Assembly (NCBI RefSeq): GCF_030272615.1
Contig: NC_081407.1
Location: forward strand, 316,476,456-316,540,455
Reading direction: 5' to 3'
Origin: Cryptomeria japonica
Lineage: Eukaryota; Streptophyta; Pinopsida; Cupressales; Cupressaceae
Length of the DNA stretch: 64,000 nt
In this document: piece after piece, positions 11,366 through 23,062 of the stretch
Layout of the letters: each line of letters opens with the position of its first letter
Position numbering within the stretch: the first letter of the stretch is position 1
Translations under genes and position numbers: made by a program
Notes under the pieces: model-generated
What the model was told of the DNA's origin: nothing
The model's input: only the letters and a program-made list of their open reading frames with translations
Databases searched by the model: none

Positions 11366-12076
11366 CAATCAGATCAGCTTGATAATGAAGTTTGGAGGTT
11401 ATTTTTTGATGGTTCTAGGAGTTCAAATGGCTCAGGAGGAGGTTGCATGCTTATATCTCCTCAAGGGGAAAAATATTATTCTTCTTTCAGGTTTTCATTC
11501 AGCTGTACTAACAATACATCAGAGTATGAATCGCTGGTTCATGGCCTATTATGGGCAAGGAAACGGAAAATCAGATGTCTCCAAGTGTTTGGAGATAGTG
11601 AACTCATTGTGAATCAGGTACGAGGCCTTCATGTCACAAAAAATGATGCTTTGAAATGCTATAAACATAGAGTATGGGAGCTGATAGAAGAATTTTTTGC
11701 TTTCAATTTGTTGTCTATTCTGAGGAGTAGGAATAAGAATGCTGATAGACTTGCTGCCATAGGAGCACAATATGATATCCCGGATAACATGAGTAGTGAC
11801 AGCAAGCAGCAGTATGTGAAGGTTGTTGTTAGACCTTCTATCCCAGATAATAATGTTTTTTGGCAAGTCTTTGAGAATGACCAACAGATTGTAAACTTTA
11901 TAAGGGAAGAGGCTGAGTTTTCATGCAGAAATCAGGACAGATTCCAACAACAATACGAAGATCGGGTCATACAGCTGAAAAGTAATAAGTTACCCAAGGG
12001 ATTGGTCACCTTGGAATCCATCTTCAATTCTGACGACCAAGTCAGGAAAGAAAGGTCCAGCATTCAGATTGATTGA
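11366..12076 (+). pseudogene. Extra RNase H domain placed upstream of RT
   Basis: The frame reads WRLFFDGSRSSNGSGGGCML, NTSEYESLVHGLLWARKR, FGDSELIVNQVRGLHV and SRNKNADRLA, i.e. the D-E-D-D set of an archaeal/plant-type RNase H (FDGS, SEYE, GDSE, NADRLA), all acidic residues present. This is the type of second RNase H known from Tat-lineage Gypsy elements. Here it precedes RT, between protease and RT, while a degenerate Gypsy RNase H follows RT. The C-terminal 100 residues up to 12076 are a linker. Confidence 0.9.
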
Positions 12077-12100
12077 GACCACTATGAGGAGGTTGAGATT

Positions 12101-13075
12101 TCAAAAGGTAAGCTTCTTAAACTCGGCAAATTTCATATCAAAAGAAAAGAGGAAGCTTTTATATCCCTCTGTCAAGAATTTAATGATATATTTGCTTGCC
12201 AATATTCTAATTTGAAGGGATTTGACCCTAAGCTTCCACAACACACAATAGAACTCGAGCCTAATTCCAAACCAGTAAGACAAAAACAAAGACCATTAAA
12301 TCCCAAATTAGGGCCCCTGATGAAAAAGGAATTAGACAAGCTGATTGAGAGTGCTATAGTTTTTCCCATCAAGCATACTTCATGGGTTTCAAACTTAGTT
12401 CCCGTAAGAAAGAAAAATGGTGAAATCAGGATCTATGTAGATTTTAGAGACCTTAATCGAGCCTCACTGAAAGACCATTATCCTCTACCTTCTATGGAGC
12501 AGATTCTGCAGGTGGTTTCAAATTCTGAAATGTTTTCTCTACTGGATGGTTTTTCTGGTTATAACCAAATTTTAGTCAAAGAAGAGGATCAATATAAGAC
12601 AACCTTTACTACCAAATGGGGTACTATGGCCTATAAGAAGATGTCTTTTGGGTTATCCAATGTAGGGGCAACCTTCCGGCGAGCCATGGATATGGTGTTT
12701 CAAGGTTTGATGTATAAAATAGTACTGGTTTATTTAGATGATATCACAGTTTTCTCAAAGGAAGCAAAGGATCATTTAAGTCATTTAAGGCTAATCTTTG
12801 AGAGGTGCAGGGAATTTGGGGTGTCACTTAATCCCAAAAAGTGTGTGTTTGTTGTCCATGAGGGCAGATTACTTGGCTACGTGGTCTCCAAACATGGCAT
12901 TACTATTGATTCTGAGAGAATAAGTGTCATTCTAGCCCTTCCCTTACCAGCACACAAGAAGGGTCTGCAAAGTTTCATAGGAAGGATTAATTTTGTCAGG
13001 AGATTTATCCCTGATATTGCAGATTTGTTGAATCTTCTAACTGTTATGTTGAAGAAGAATATGTCTTATGGCTAG
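12101..13075 (+). pseudogene. Gypsy reverse transcriptase
   Basis: Starting at about FNDIFA (12180) the frame gives a nearly complete Ty3/Gypsy RT: KLIESAIVFPIKHTSWVSNL, VPVRKKNGEIRIYVDFRDLN, DHYPLP, FSLLDGFSGYNQI, FTTKWGTMAYKKMSFGLSNV, the catalytic YLDD of VLVYLDDITVFSK, LNPKKC and LGYVVSKHGI. One substitution is notable: VDFRDLN is preceded by IY instead of the usual MC. A stop after MSYG at 13075 separates it from RNase H. Confidence 0.95.
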
Positions 13076-13627
13076 ACCAAGGAGGGCAAGAGAAGTTTTG
13101 AGCTGATTAAAGAAGCATTGGTTGCTTCTCCTACACCTCTGAATCCTGATTTTTCTAAGGATTTCACTTTGTATGCTTATGGTAATGTTGATTCTATTTC
13201 AGCTATGTCGGTACAACAAAACGATGAAGGCTCAGAACAACCTTTAGCTTTCTTCAGTCAAGCATTGAAGGATTATGAGCTAAGGTACACTTTTGTGGAA
13301 AAGCATGTACTTGTTGTTATCAGGAGTTTGAAGAAGTTCAAACACATGTTGTCTAACAATAGCGTTAATCTAATGGTTGCTCATCCGAGCGTAAAAGAGT
13401 TTCTGTTGAGCAAGAATCTCAATGACAAGAGGGCTGGCTAGGTAACCAAGGTAATGGAATATGACGTCAAGATTCAAGTTACCAAGCTGGTTAGAGACAA
13501 AGGTTTGTGCGAACAGCTTGCTGATGGCGTTTCTAGCACACCAAAGCATGAACAAGAAGTTGTTCTAACACTACAAGATGACGAGCAGGCAGAGGTTTTA
13601 GTTCCTACTGCTGATTGGGTGTAGGAA
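13076..13627 (+). pseudogene. Degenerate Gypsy RNase H following RT
   Basis: Reads TPLNPDFSKDFTLYAYGNVD, EQPLAFFSQALKDYELRYTF, VEKHVLVVIRSLKKFKHML, which aligns to the Ty3 RNase H. The first catalytic aspartate (DAS in active enzymes) is Tyr/Gly here, so this copy is predicted inactive. That agrees with dual-RNase-H Tat elements, in which the ancestral domain decays. A stop follows at 13441; the rest to 13627 is a linker. Confidence 0.85.
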
Positions 13628-14863
13628 ATGACACATTTTCTGCGAACTGGTGAGTGTCCTAAGCTCCTAGATAGAGCTAAAAGAAGGTATTTCAAATTGC
13701 AGTCCATACCTTATGCGCTTCTTAATGATGTCTTGTTCCGTAAAGATTTTAATGGTATATTGCTAAGGTGTATCAGGCCTAACCAAGTAGACAAAGTGCT
13801 GCATGATTTTCATGAGGGATCAGCTAGAGGCCATTTTTCACCAAGAGCAATAGCTCTTAAGGTGATGAAGGGTGGCTATTATTGGCCCACATTATTTAGA
13901 GATGCGTATGTATGGGTTAGAAAGTGCAAAGAATGTGCCCTGTTTGCTGGCAAAGAGGGATTGACAGCTTTACCTTTGCAGCCAATCCAGGTGGAACAAC
14001 CCTTTATGAAGTGGGGTTTGGACTTTATTGGGGTGATAAACCCTTCATCCAGTGTTGGCCATAAGTGGATACTTACAACCACTGACTATTTCACCAAATG
14101 GATTGAAGCAGTGGCACTCAAGGAGGCAAATGAAACTGTTGTTCTAAATTTTTATGAAGATTTGGTTGCCAGATTTGGGGTTCCTGAGTCCATCATTTCA
14201 GACAATGGCCTCACTTTTCTTGGTCTTAAAATATCTGATTGGGTTGTCAAGACAGGGATCTACCTAAATACATCCTCCAACTACTATCCGCAAGGCAATG
14301 GTCAGGCAGAATCAACCAATCAAAATTTTATCAAGATCATAAAGAAGACCATGGAAGGTAACCAAAGGATCTGACATACTCAATTGAAATCAGCCTTATG
14401 GGCTGATAGGATCACTCCAAAAAGGTCCACGGGATAGTCACCTTTTATGCTGGTGTAAGGTAGGGAAGCAAGGCTTCCTATCTCATTTGAGCTTCCAGCA
14501 CTTGACTTGGCCAATTAGCTGGATACTCTGAAGGAAGGCCCTTTAACGGTGAGATTAGCTCAGTTGTTTGAGCTAGAAGAAACTAGGAAGGATGCTATGA
14601 GCAAGATAGAGCAACATCAGGCTTAGATGAAGAGATCTTTTGACAAAAGAGCATCGCCAAGAAATTTCTAGGAAGGAGACATAGTGCTGAAATGGGACAC
14701 TCTCAAAAGCAAGCTTGGAAAGCATTCCAAGTTCGATGCATTTTGGAGCGGGTCTTTCATCATTTCTGAATGTAAACAGCACAACGTTTTCCAACTCTCC
14801 AAGCTGAATGACAATATGGAGCCAATCCCAGTCAATGGGATTCACCTCAAGCATTGCTTTTGA
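13628..14863 (+). pseudogene. Gypsy integrase
   Basis: The N-terminal HHCC zinc region is seen (HEGSARGHFSP...GGYYWPTL...CKEC). The catalytic core follows with its three acidic residues: D in WGLDFIG, D in IISDNG, E in GQAEST. The frame stops after GNQRI at 14374, but the C-terminal part continues with stops: ADRITPKRST, EGDIVLKWD, KHSKFDAFWSGSFII, VNGIHLKHCF, ending at about 14863. It would insert the element cDNA; as it stands it is broken. Confidence 0.93.
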
Positions 14864-15685
14864 GGTATGATCAACAACATGTATATACTGGAGTAGGTTT
14901 TGGTGCTAAATAAGTGTTGTTGCACAATAGTTTAGTTGATGTTTTGTTTTCCCTAAGCGCTTTGTGCGTAGTTAGTTGTTTCTGTTTTTTTGCGGTGGTA
15001 AACTGTTGTAAGGTGCTATGGTTATGTAAAGTAGGCACCCATCATATGAAAGAGTGAATCAAGGAATCACTATCACACATCATGCATGTCTACATCACAA
15101 AACATTAACACTCTCAACAGTTTTCTAGGTGTTTTGTTTTTCAAGAGGTTCTTCGTTGTTGTCGTGTCCTAATCGATCAAATACACATGTAGAATTCATG
15201 ACAGTAAGGTGTCACTGCCATAAACCACACACCTATACTCAATAGGTTAGGACAGATTTGGAAAGGAAAGTTTTAATAAGTGTTGTGAATGTGTTTTTCA
15301 GTTTTCAATAGTTTTCAGTGACTCTGTGCCCAACGAATAGTCTAAGGCAGCTAGTCAAGATGTATAGTAGGCAAACTTATAGCAGATGTTGCCAAAAATG
15401 TTACCTATTAAGCTATGCTTGTTTTTGCAAAATGGAAACAAAGTACATATTACTCCTACTATATTGCATTCCAACTACACTAAGGAAGAATGAACTAAAG
15501 ATTACATTTCAATACTTCTAATTCGTAACAACAAAAGAGAGAGACATCTCATCTTAAAAAAGAAGTATTTTTATTGATATTCAAGCATGCGTCCCACACA
15601 AAGAGCCGTGAGACTAGCTACATGCATCAGGTGCAAGAAGGAAATACATAGGCATGTATACATGAGTACAAAATAAAAGAAAGCA
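14864..15685 (+). other. Gypsy 3' untranslated region
   Basis: No long frame and no known domain. Purine-rich stretches (ACAAAAGAGAGAGACA at about 15529; AAAATAAAAGAAAGCA ending 15685) are candidate polypurine tracts. The second directly precedes TGTTGAGAG, taken here as the start of the right LTR. Confidence 0.5.
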
Positions 15686-15800
15686 TGTTGAGAGTGGAAC
15701 TAGTTATTGCCTGAATGATTGGTATGGTTGGAGTAGCCTTGATGTTGTCTTTGTCTTGCTACTTCGTCCTTATCTGCATCTGCTTTCCTTCTGGTATCTG
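15571..15800 (-). other. Possible captured 3' exon or antisense transcript end at the LTR edge
   Basis: On the minus strand a splice-acceptor-like CTCTTTTGCAG (near 15800) is followed by an open stretch ending in KDEVARQRQHQGYSNHTN and a stop at 15700. An AATAAA-type signal (TCAATAAAAATAC) lies about 125 bp downstream. The arrangement looks like a last exon with a polyadenylation site on the strand opposite to gag-pol. No homology is recognised. Confidence 0.3.
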
Positions 15801-18800
15801 CAAAAGAGTTAAATATACAATGAGTTAGAACATTTTGTTCTAAGCAATGGCTTATTACATTCCTAACATGTATACATGTATATATAGTCCCTACATGCAT
15901 CGGGTGCATATAGTCAGCATCACGAAAGATCTCAGAAAAAGCAAATATCAAATTAGAAGAAATCAAATGCATCTTATTTCTAACTTGTTTGCTTCGTGTG
16001 TAGGAATAGGAAAAGATAGCTTGTTGGTCGTAAACTTCACAAATGAGTGGGGGTAAATGAGGCTCCCACAAAGGTTGAGCCCAGCTCATATGAAAGCAAC
16101 AATAATGTCTCATACAATCAAATTATATTAGAAACTGATGGCAGATGAAGAGCAGCAAATACAAGTATGCAATCACACGATCAACCGATAAGCATAATGA
16201 TAGCTTTCCTCACTCAAAAGATGTATGCAAGGATGTATTCATGCTAGAGTAATCTCCATTATACAGTAAATGAGTAGGTTGCTATTATTTTCAAAGCAAA
16301 GGTAGTAGCAGTAATCATGTATGAAAAGTGAGGTTCAACACAAACCTTACAATGAAGATGTAGTCACAATAACATGTAGAATGCAGTCATAGGTGCAGTT
16401 TTGAAGCATTAAGGTGGCATCTTCATTCAAAGGTGTGTTGGGACTTTTCCATCACACTCAAATCTCAGCTAGTCAAGATTGCAATAAGGCAAACCCCAGC
16501 CTATGCCATGATAGGATTATCACAGTCATGACAAGGTATACAGTCAATCACAGGTCTCGCGACAGTGATATTATAAAAAGACAGAGCTAGCAGCCCATGC
16601 TATGAAATAAGCAAGTGTAGCAATATATATAGGCAGCCATAAGCACAAAAGAGTTATGACAGCGAATCATAAGAATATCCATAACCCAAAGCAATGACAG
16701 TCCCTCAACAAGTTCATGACCAACTCACTGAAAGACCAATACAAGAGGTCTATAATAAATTGGATGTTGGAGACACCAAATGATATACTCAAGGTAGAGA
16801 GTAAGCATGCACAGCCAAGTGGTGGTATTGGTATTTTTCAAGGGTCACTGTTAAGGATATCTTCATGCAGTCAAAAGGGCAATATCTTCAAAAACATAAA
16901 ATTTTAAGACAAGATCCAGGCACCGAAGGGGGCATTTTATAAAAAACATTTGACAGTAGTTGTCAAAAATTCAAGTCTAGTTACAGATTGGTGAAAAAGC
17001 AATGAGCAACATTCCAATTTTTTTTGAAAACAAAGAGCTTTTACCAATCACATACATCTAAGGGAAGATCTGAGATATTAAGAGGCTTACAAAGACAAGT
17101 TTGCAAGATTTAAAGAGCAGTAATGTCAGCTACAGCTATCCAAAATCAGAGAAAAGTATTAAGACACTCTTTAGACCGCAAATAGATCCAACATTCAAAT
17201 AAACAATCCATTCATTGCATTGAAAAAAAGCTAAATACTATTTTAAATGAGAACGGTTGCCTTGCTGAAGACTTCAGTGAGTAGCAGAGGGGTTTGAATA
17301 ATTTTATTCATGCTGAAGACACATGAAGTGACGTTTTTTTTGCATTCATGTAGCAGTTGTTCAGGTTCTCTAAGGATGATGCATACAACTGGTTTTGATT
17401 ATATAAATGAAGTGTTTGTGGAACCCATGACAAATAAATCTACAACTTCCAAGCGACCACGAAAGATTTCTTTATTAGGTCATAGATTATGTTGCTGACA
17501 AAGAAAATAAAGACAGAATATCGAAGTTAGATGGACTGGAAGGGAAAATCGAAATGAAATGTCGTAAAATATTCACCTGAAAGTATTTATTGTTTTCCAG
17601 AATTCGAGGAAAGAGAAAAGCAAGGAGAGAAAAATTTGTGGCAGCAAATAATGGCAATCTTATGTCAAATAATGCCTTCCATAAAACCCTCGAGCCAAAG
17701 AAGACCCTTGGTGGCGTCCAACAACAAGAGAACCCAGTAAAATCACGTCTAGTTTTCACTAATGGCGAAAGGATCTGCAAAAAATACGCCCTTCATCCTT
17801 CCAAAGCCACGCCCAACACACAACAACGGAACCCAAATTTCCTCCAGTTGGTGCTCATACAAACCCTCAAGAATGTGAAGTGCAGCATGGCGGCCAGGGA
17901 AGAATCACTCCCAGCTCAAAGGAGACCAGAAAATCGACCATGGTGGCACAAATGGAGGCTCAAAAACGACAAAGCTATGGATTATCGCCTACAGAAAAAC
18001 CCTTGGCGGCACCTTCCAGCGAAGATGAAAATGGACAATGCAAAATGAGGAAGAAATGAAGACTTTAAAGTTTTCTTTTCCCTATATCCTCATTGTGGCC
18101 TTAAGGCATTTTTGCCTTTAGTTTGTTTTTATTTTTTTTTCAAAAGCCACATGAAAGCCTAAGGTCATGTTTTAGTTTCCCTTTGTTAAAAAAAAATTAT
18201 TAAGTGATTCATAAATTTCACTTAATAATATTTTTTTTTCCAATGTAAATATTTATTAAGTGATATTTATGAATCACTTAATAATTTTTTTCTTTCATGA
18301 GGACATTAGAGCATAAGTCATTTAATAAAAAATATAATATATATTAATTAAAGTATTTTTGAAATTTAATATTTAATTAAATATTTATTTTATTTCATCT
18401 TTATATTTAAAAATCAAAATAATAATAAATGAAATAATAAAGTATTTTGTTAAAGTGATATAAGTCACTTTATTAAATTGTTTTTATTATTATTTTATTT
18501 ATTACCATTTTTGCATTTAAACATGAACATGAAATAAAACAAATATTCGATTAAATATTAAATTTCAAAAATCACTTTATGAGATGTATTTTTTATTTTT
18601 ATTTGATAAGGTCAACAAGGAGATATTTTTTGCATTAATGAAGGCTTGCAAGCCTCTTAGTGATATTTTGGGGCCATTTATGGTGCCTTTAAGAGCTTTT
18701 ATTTTTGCAACATGGATTGGCTTGACTTTTGGCCCAGGTTTTCCCCTTTCAGACCTGTTTCAGATCTTTCAAATGTGGGTTTTTTGGTTTTGCTCGCCCA

Positions 18801-19367
18801 AGAGGAGGTGGATTATTGTATTCATTATCTGCTTTTTCAGGGTTTCTTACCTTTTGCTTTTTGCAGACTGTAATTTTTTGAATTCTCTTTGCAGAAAGGA
18901 AGGAGTTTGTAACTTGTTTTCAGAGAGTTTGACAACATTGTAACACCTTTTGGACAGTAATACAATATTTTGCCTCCTCGGATTTCCTTGTTTTTGTGTG
19001 CTTAGTGTTAATGCAATTTCAAGTGATGTCTTTTATCCTTGTGATTAGTGTTGATGCAAAGGTTATGAATTTTCTAAGTTGTGTCAGGTTTCTTTTATTA
19101 CTGGTTATTTTGTGTGTTAATCAGTTTGTCTAGTTTTTTAGGTATTCTTTTTGGTGTATCACCTTAAGGTTAAATTTTAGTTTCATATGTCCTCCTCACT
19201 CTTTTCTTTGAAGAAATTGTTAGTTTAGGTGAAGATTTCGAAAAGAACCAACTTACTCTGGAGGTCCACTTCAGTTTTAGGTTACCCACAACTTTGAAGT
19301 GTTCCCATGTTTCAATAGGCCGCTGAAATTCACAGCTTTAAGAAGGGGGCAGACCTCATTGATAACA
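15686..19367 (+). repeat. Right LTR of the Gypsy element
   Basis: From 15922 it matches window base 1 onward. The start at 15686 is inferred from a TGTT after a purine tract and pairs with the GATAACA end, so it could be off by up to about 200 bp. Without the Copia insertion it carries the same inner landmarks as the left LTR, including the AT-rich inverted repeat near 18190-18290 and the 3' region at about 18950. Open frames such as 17590-18048 are chance extensions. Confidence 0.8.
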
Positions 19368-19484
19368 CGTTTAGCATGTTTTGATATGTATAGAGAATGT
19401 TGCTCAATTAAAGTTTATAAAAAATAGTACAAAATTTGATGTCCAAAGTAAGACCTAAGTTTCATTCGAGAGAAACAATCCTGC

Positions 19485-21047
19485 TTAATTGTTGGCAAAG
19501 TGAACAATATATCTAGGAAGTAAATATTCAGGATTGTGAAGAACATAGACATCAGCGGAGCCTCCTTTGTTGTAATGAATTCCTTCCTGGCCAACCAGAG
19601 CAAGCGATAGAAGCATCATCCCCGAGCCCCTGCTATAATCCACTGATATGTCAGGATCTAGTGCTGTGTAAACACCTGTCCCATATACAGCTCCATTTCT
19701 CACACTGACACCTTTGCCCCCTATCTTGAATCCTTCTTGTACAATTTTTTCAATAGCACTTTTATCTGTACCATGGAATACAAACATCTCCAGCACTTTG
19801 CTGTTATTTTTCATCAGCTCTTGCTTTGCGGTGTCGTAACTCTCTTGTAGAATTTTATTGAAGATGAGCTCTACCTTCCTAACCTGAATGAATTCCAAAT
19901 CATAACATATACTCAGATAGGTGAAGTGATAAAAAATCCTGCCGGGCAGATGAATGCAATAAATAGTTACCAGAGAAAAAGAAAACAAGGAGTCCATTAG
20001 ATAAGATAATAGCACAGCGTAGTTGTGGAAATCCTTAAAATGATAATTTCATTACATTAGTTTGAAGAAGCATCACGAACATCCATTTTATGATAAAACT
20101 TGCCTTTTGGTTACGTCTGCTAGACATTCTATAGAATTGAGACTCAGCTTGTCGGAAATGATACTCTCCAGGACTGTCGCCGTTAAAAGTTAGGGATGGT
20201 TCGTATGCAATCCGAGTTATGTTATTCTGGAAATTATGTGCTTGCAGAGCCTGTGGGTCATGCTGATTTTTATAGTGCACAATATATCGAGGGATTGCCT
20301 GATGAGGATTATATATCACATATTCATCGTAAAGTGTGCCTCCTGTGCCCTTGCCACCTCTCTTTGAAAACAAAGAATCATATCCCTTCCTTCTGATTTG
20401 ATCTCTATCCATCTCTGGATGATCTTCTTGTACTCTGAAAATTTTTCATTGCATCGATCACATTCTCTCTCATGAGTCATTCTATTGCATGAAAACTGCA
20501 AATTCCCCTAGAAAAAGACATGCCCTAGATAGTAACAAGTTTCTTTTTATGGTAATATATGGAGTTTGATGACACAAGAAACTTACGTCCATGTATGGCC
20601 AAGAAGAACTTCACACAGTAAGAGTTTGTTACTACCCTTTGTATACATATTTTGTGCACTTTTTGTTGAGTCGGTAGCAAAATAACATCCCTGTAAACAC
20701 ATAATTACAACTTTGGACGCTCAATAACAACAAAAGCAAATTACTCATTTGAAATAATAAAGAATTCGTAAATTCCCCAGGTTTTGAATACTATGTGTAC
20801 TTACTCGTCCAAACATATTCCTTCTATTTGCTTCTGGCAACCGAAATCCGTTCTGTGTTATACCTTCGACACCAGCATTATCCGTCCCATGAAATAGTAG
20901 CTGCGATGACCCTGTTGGTTCGAAGAGATCCTGTTGAGCTCTTAGGAAATTAATTTGTACTTTTGGGTTAAAAACTTTTTGAATCCTTGTTACAACAAGT
21001 ACAACATCATGCCCTGGTTGAGTGAACTTTTCTGTGCGGTCCATGAC
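19485..21047 (-). CDS. Tandem PARP catalytic-domain protein, 3' part (four exons)
   Basis: Minus-strand exons: 21047-20805, 20690-20587, 20434-20104, 19883-19485 (stop TAA). Introns have AG acceptors; donors are GTAAGT twice and one GC donor (AG/GCAAGT) after 20104. The exons total 1,077 nt and join in frame into 358 residues. PARP domain 1 (about residues 1-195) has LLFHGTDNAGVEGI, GRGCYFATDSTKSAQ and LYDEYVIYNPHQAIPRYIV, giving an H-Y-E triad. Domain 2 (about 225-358) has FVFHGTDKSAIEKIV, YGTGVYTALDPDIS and ADVYVLHNPEYLLPRYIV, where the Glu position is Val, as in mono-ADP-ribosyltransferase or inactive PARPs. Upstream exons are not in the adjacent DNA. It is either a gene with distant 5' exons (long introns are common in gymnosperms) or a truncated copy. 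Confidence 0.85.
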
Positions 21048-21774
21048 CTGCATGTTCAATACAAATATTAATATGCAATCAGGAAGATCCAAAAGTTTGG
21101 CAATTTGTTTTCCATTCATACTTGGATGTTGAAATGATTCATTTAGATGGATGTTCATTTGATATAATTTAGTTACTGATTGCATATTTGCTAAAACAGG
21201 TTTTAGTGACGTGTGATGTAAATTTTGGCAAGTCCTCAAATGGTGATTCATGGAATAAAGTATGAATGAAAGGATATGCATGCTTCAGAGGATACGTGTA
21301 AGGCTGCAACTCCATGGTAGTAACAAAAACGAACAAAGGATAAGAATAATGCTCGCATACACCGTCCAGCAGTAAACTAACAATATATTAGTTCATTCCA
21401 GCAGAAAGTTGAGGTCGGGTTAGTGGGGCTGCTGATACAGATTGTGAGTATAAAACTTCAACTTTTTAAGGAAATAAGATATATTTTTTTTTGTTTTTGC
21501 TTTCTGAAGTGGAGCAAATTGATTTTGGGACACATCGTTGAATAATCTTTACTATATTCAATGGTTTTTTCACAAATTTTAATTCATGAATGACAGATTA
21601 TTCCAATATCAACAACTGTACGTGGCTGATCCAATAGCATGCATAGAAGATTAGCACAATATCAACAACAAAATATAGCAGATTTGACAGAACAGATCTT
21701 CATATAGCAATCAAATAGATGAAACATGCAGATATTAGATTTGAAATAGATAAATAGCAGATGAGAAGTGCTTA
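21048..21774. other. Upstream intron or flank of the PARP gene
   Basis: No exon continuing the PARP reading frame was found on the minus strand. Sequence is AT-rich without recognisable repeats. A GTAAGC preceded by TAC near 21770 (minus strand) is a possible donor but has no supported exon. Confidence 0.4.
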
Positions 21775-22290
21775 CGTATAGAATGAAAGAAAAGGCATTT
21801 AAAGAGTTGATATCCAAAATGCTTTGGGTTGACAGAGCAACATATAAGAAGGCTACTGGTAAAAGCCCTCCCTTTCGAATTGGTGGTATGGTGCTGGGCC
21901 AAGTTACTAATCAGCTTTGAGTTACCAGTGTACCAATTGCTGCAGCAGATTGATGGGGAAGAGACAAGTGTCATTTCCCAAAGAATATATGAATTGACAG
22001 AATTGGAAGAGATAAGGGTGCCCACGAGAAACTTGCTGTGGCAGCAGAAAAGGAAATATCTTTCTGATAAGAAAGCTATCAAGAATGAGTTTCAGATTGG
22101 GGATCTTGTCTTCATTTGGAATTCCAGATTAGAAGACCGGCAAACATGGAAAATTTTGATGCCCTATAGTTTGGCCCTTATCAAATTGCTGAAGGATGCG
22201 GTCAAGGAATGTTTTACCTCAGGAGTCTTGATGGAGACCTCATGGAGCTGCTAGTTCATGTTCAGCATCTCAAGCATTACTTCTCCTAAG
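21775..22290 (+). pseudogene. Gypsy integrase C-terminal scrap
   Basis: Translation in mixed frames gives WVDRATYKKATGKSPFRI, TSVISQRIYELTELEEIR, FQIGDLVFIWNSRLEDRQTW and LVHVQHLKHYFS ending in a stop near 22287. This is the C-terminal region of a Gypsy integrase (GD(L/I)V motif and terminal LKHYF, as in the 14863 end of the larger element). It is a different Gypsy copy. RT and the integrase core are absent, so it is a truncated remnant. Confidence 0.8.
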
Positions 22291-23062
22291 GGGTTTTAGG
22301 ATTCTTGGTAATATAAGTTGTTTTGGCTGTTTTTCTGTGTTGTCTTGTTGCATATATTATTGTCTTTGTGCAGTCATGACCCTTGTTTGTCATGATAAAG
22401 TGTGGATTAGTCCCGGTCTTCTTTGTGTTTGTTTTGGTCTACTACCAGAGATTTGGATTCTCACTATGCTTGCAAGGAACACATGTCCCCATACAGAGCC
22501 AATGGTAGCACCCCATTTTGATGTCTCACTTTTGCCTTGTTCTCCTCCAAGGTTTGCATTTTGTTTTTGTTGGCCCATTGTTGAGAACCAGGCTAATATA
22601 GTCTTTAGATGACCCTTTGTGTTTAAATGTCCCCTTCTCTCTTGTGCTATCTTCAGCCCTTTTATTTAAGTCATTTGTCCAAGTACAAAAAATCGAAAAT
22701 TAGCTAAGTTTTATGTTTTATCAACATTTTAGGGATGTTTTGAAACCTTTTTTAGGGCCTGACAAGGTTCTCGCAACCTTGTTGGAGTCCAATGTGCTTT
22801 TCGAATTTATTGAAGTTTGGAGATGGGGCACCACTTGTAAGCATTTCTTAACGTTTTAAAAATTGTCATCTTTGACAAGTTTAAATATTGCGGTATTGGT
22901 CCATTTGTCCAAGTCTAGGGCCCTTCATATTAAGGCTCAGTTAGAAAAGGAAACATTATGAAAGTGTCGATGAAATGTAAAGCCTGCATGTATCATCTTG
23001 GCACAAGAGAATAAACATGGCAGAATTGACACACTATTCCAATCGCACCATTGGTGGGGAAA
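22291..23062 (+). other. 3' flank of the integrase scrap, no gene
   Basis: Non-coding. One perfect hairpin, CAAGGTTCTCGCAACCTTG, lies near 22762. The target sequence GGAAA at 23058-23062 is duplicated after the following solo LTR. Confidence 0.5.

Larger units (their letters stand above)
1..19367 (+). mobile_element. Defective Ty3/Gypsy (Tat-like) retrotransposon with LTRs over 3 kb
   Basis: Bases 1-523 plus 5655-8678 repeat collinearly at 15922-19367, which defines a pair of long LTRs. Between them lies a gag-pol region (8841-14863) in the same orientation. The left LTR is cut by the window edge and interrupted by a Copia insertion. Both LTR copies end in GATAACA. The internal start at about 8680 has a TTTTTGGCATG-type leader like the TTTGGC leader of Tat-type elements. 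Gag and pol are broken by stops and frameshifts, so the copy is dead. The outer TSD cannot be tested because the left end is outside the window. Confidence 0.88.

Noticed and set aside
17590-18048. 152-codon plus-strand frame in the right Gypsy LTR
   Set aside because: In the left LTR the same stretch is broken by stops (after about 85 codons); no domain; overlaps an equally long minus-strand frame.
21048-21281. N-terminal extension of the PARP frame upstream of 21047
   Set aside because: The frame continues only by chance past a good AG acceptor (ATGCAG/GTCATG) and the extra residues do not resemble PARP-associated domains.
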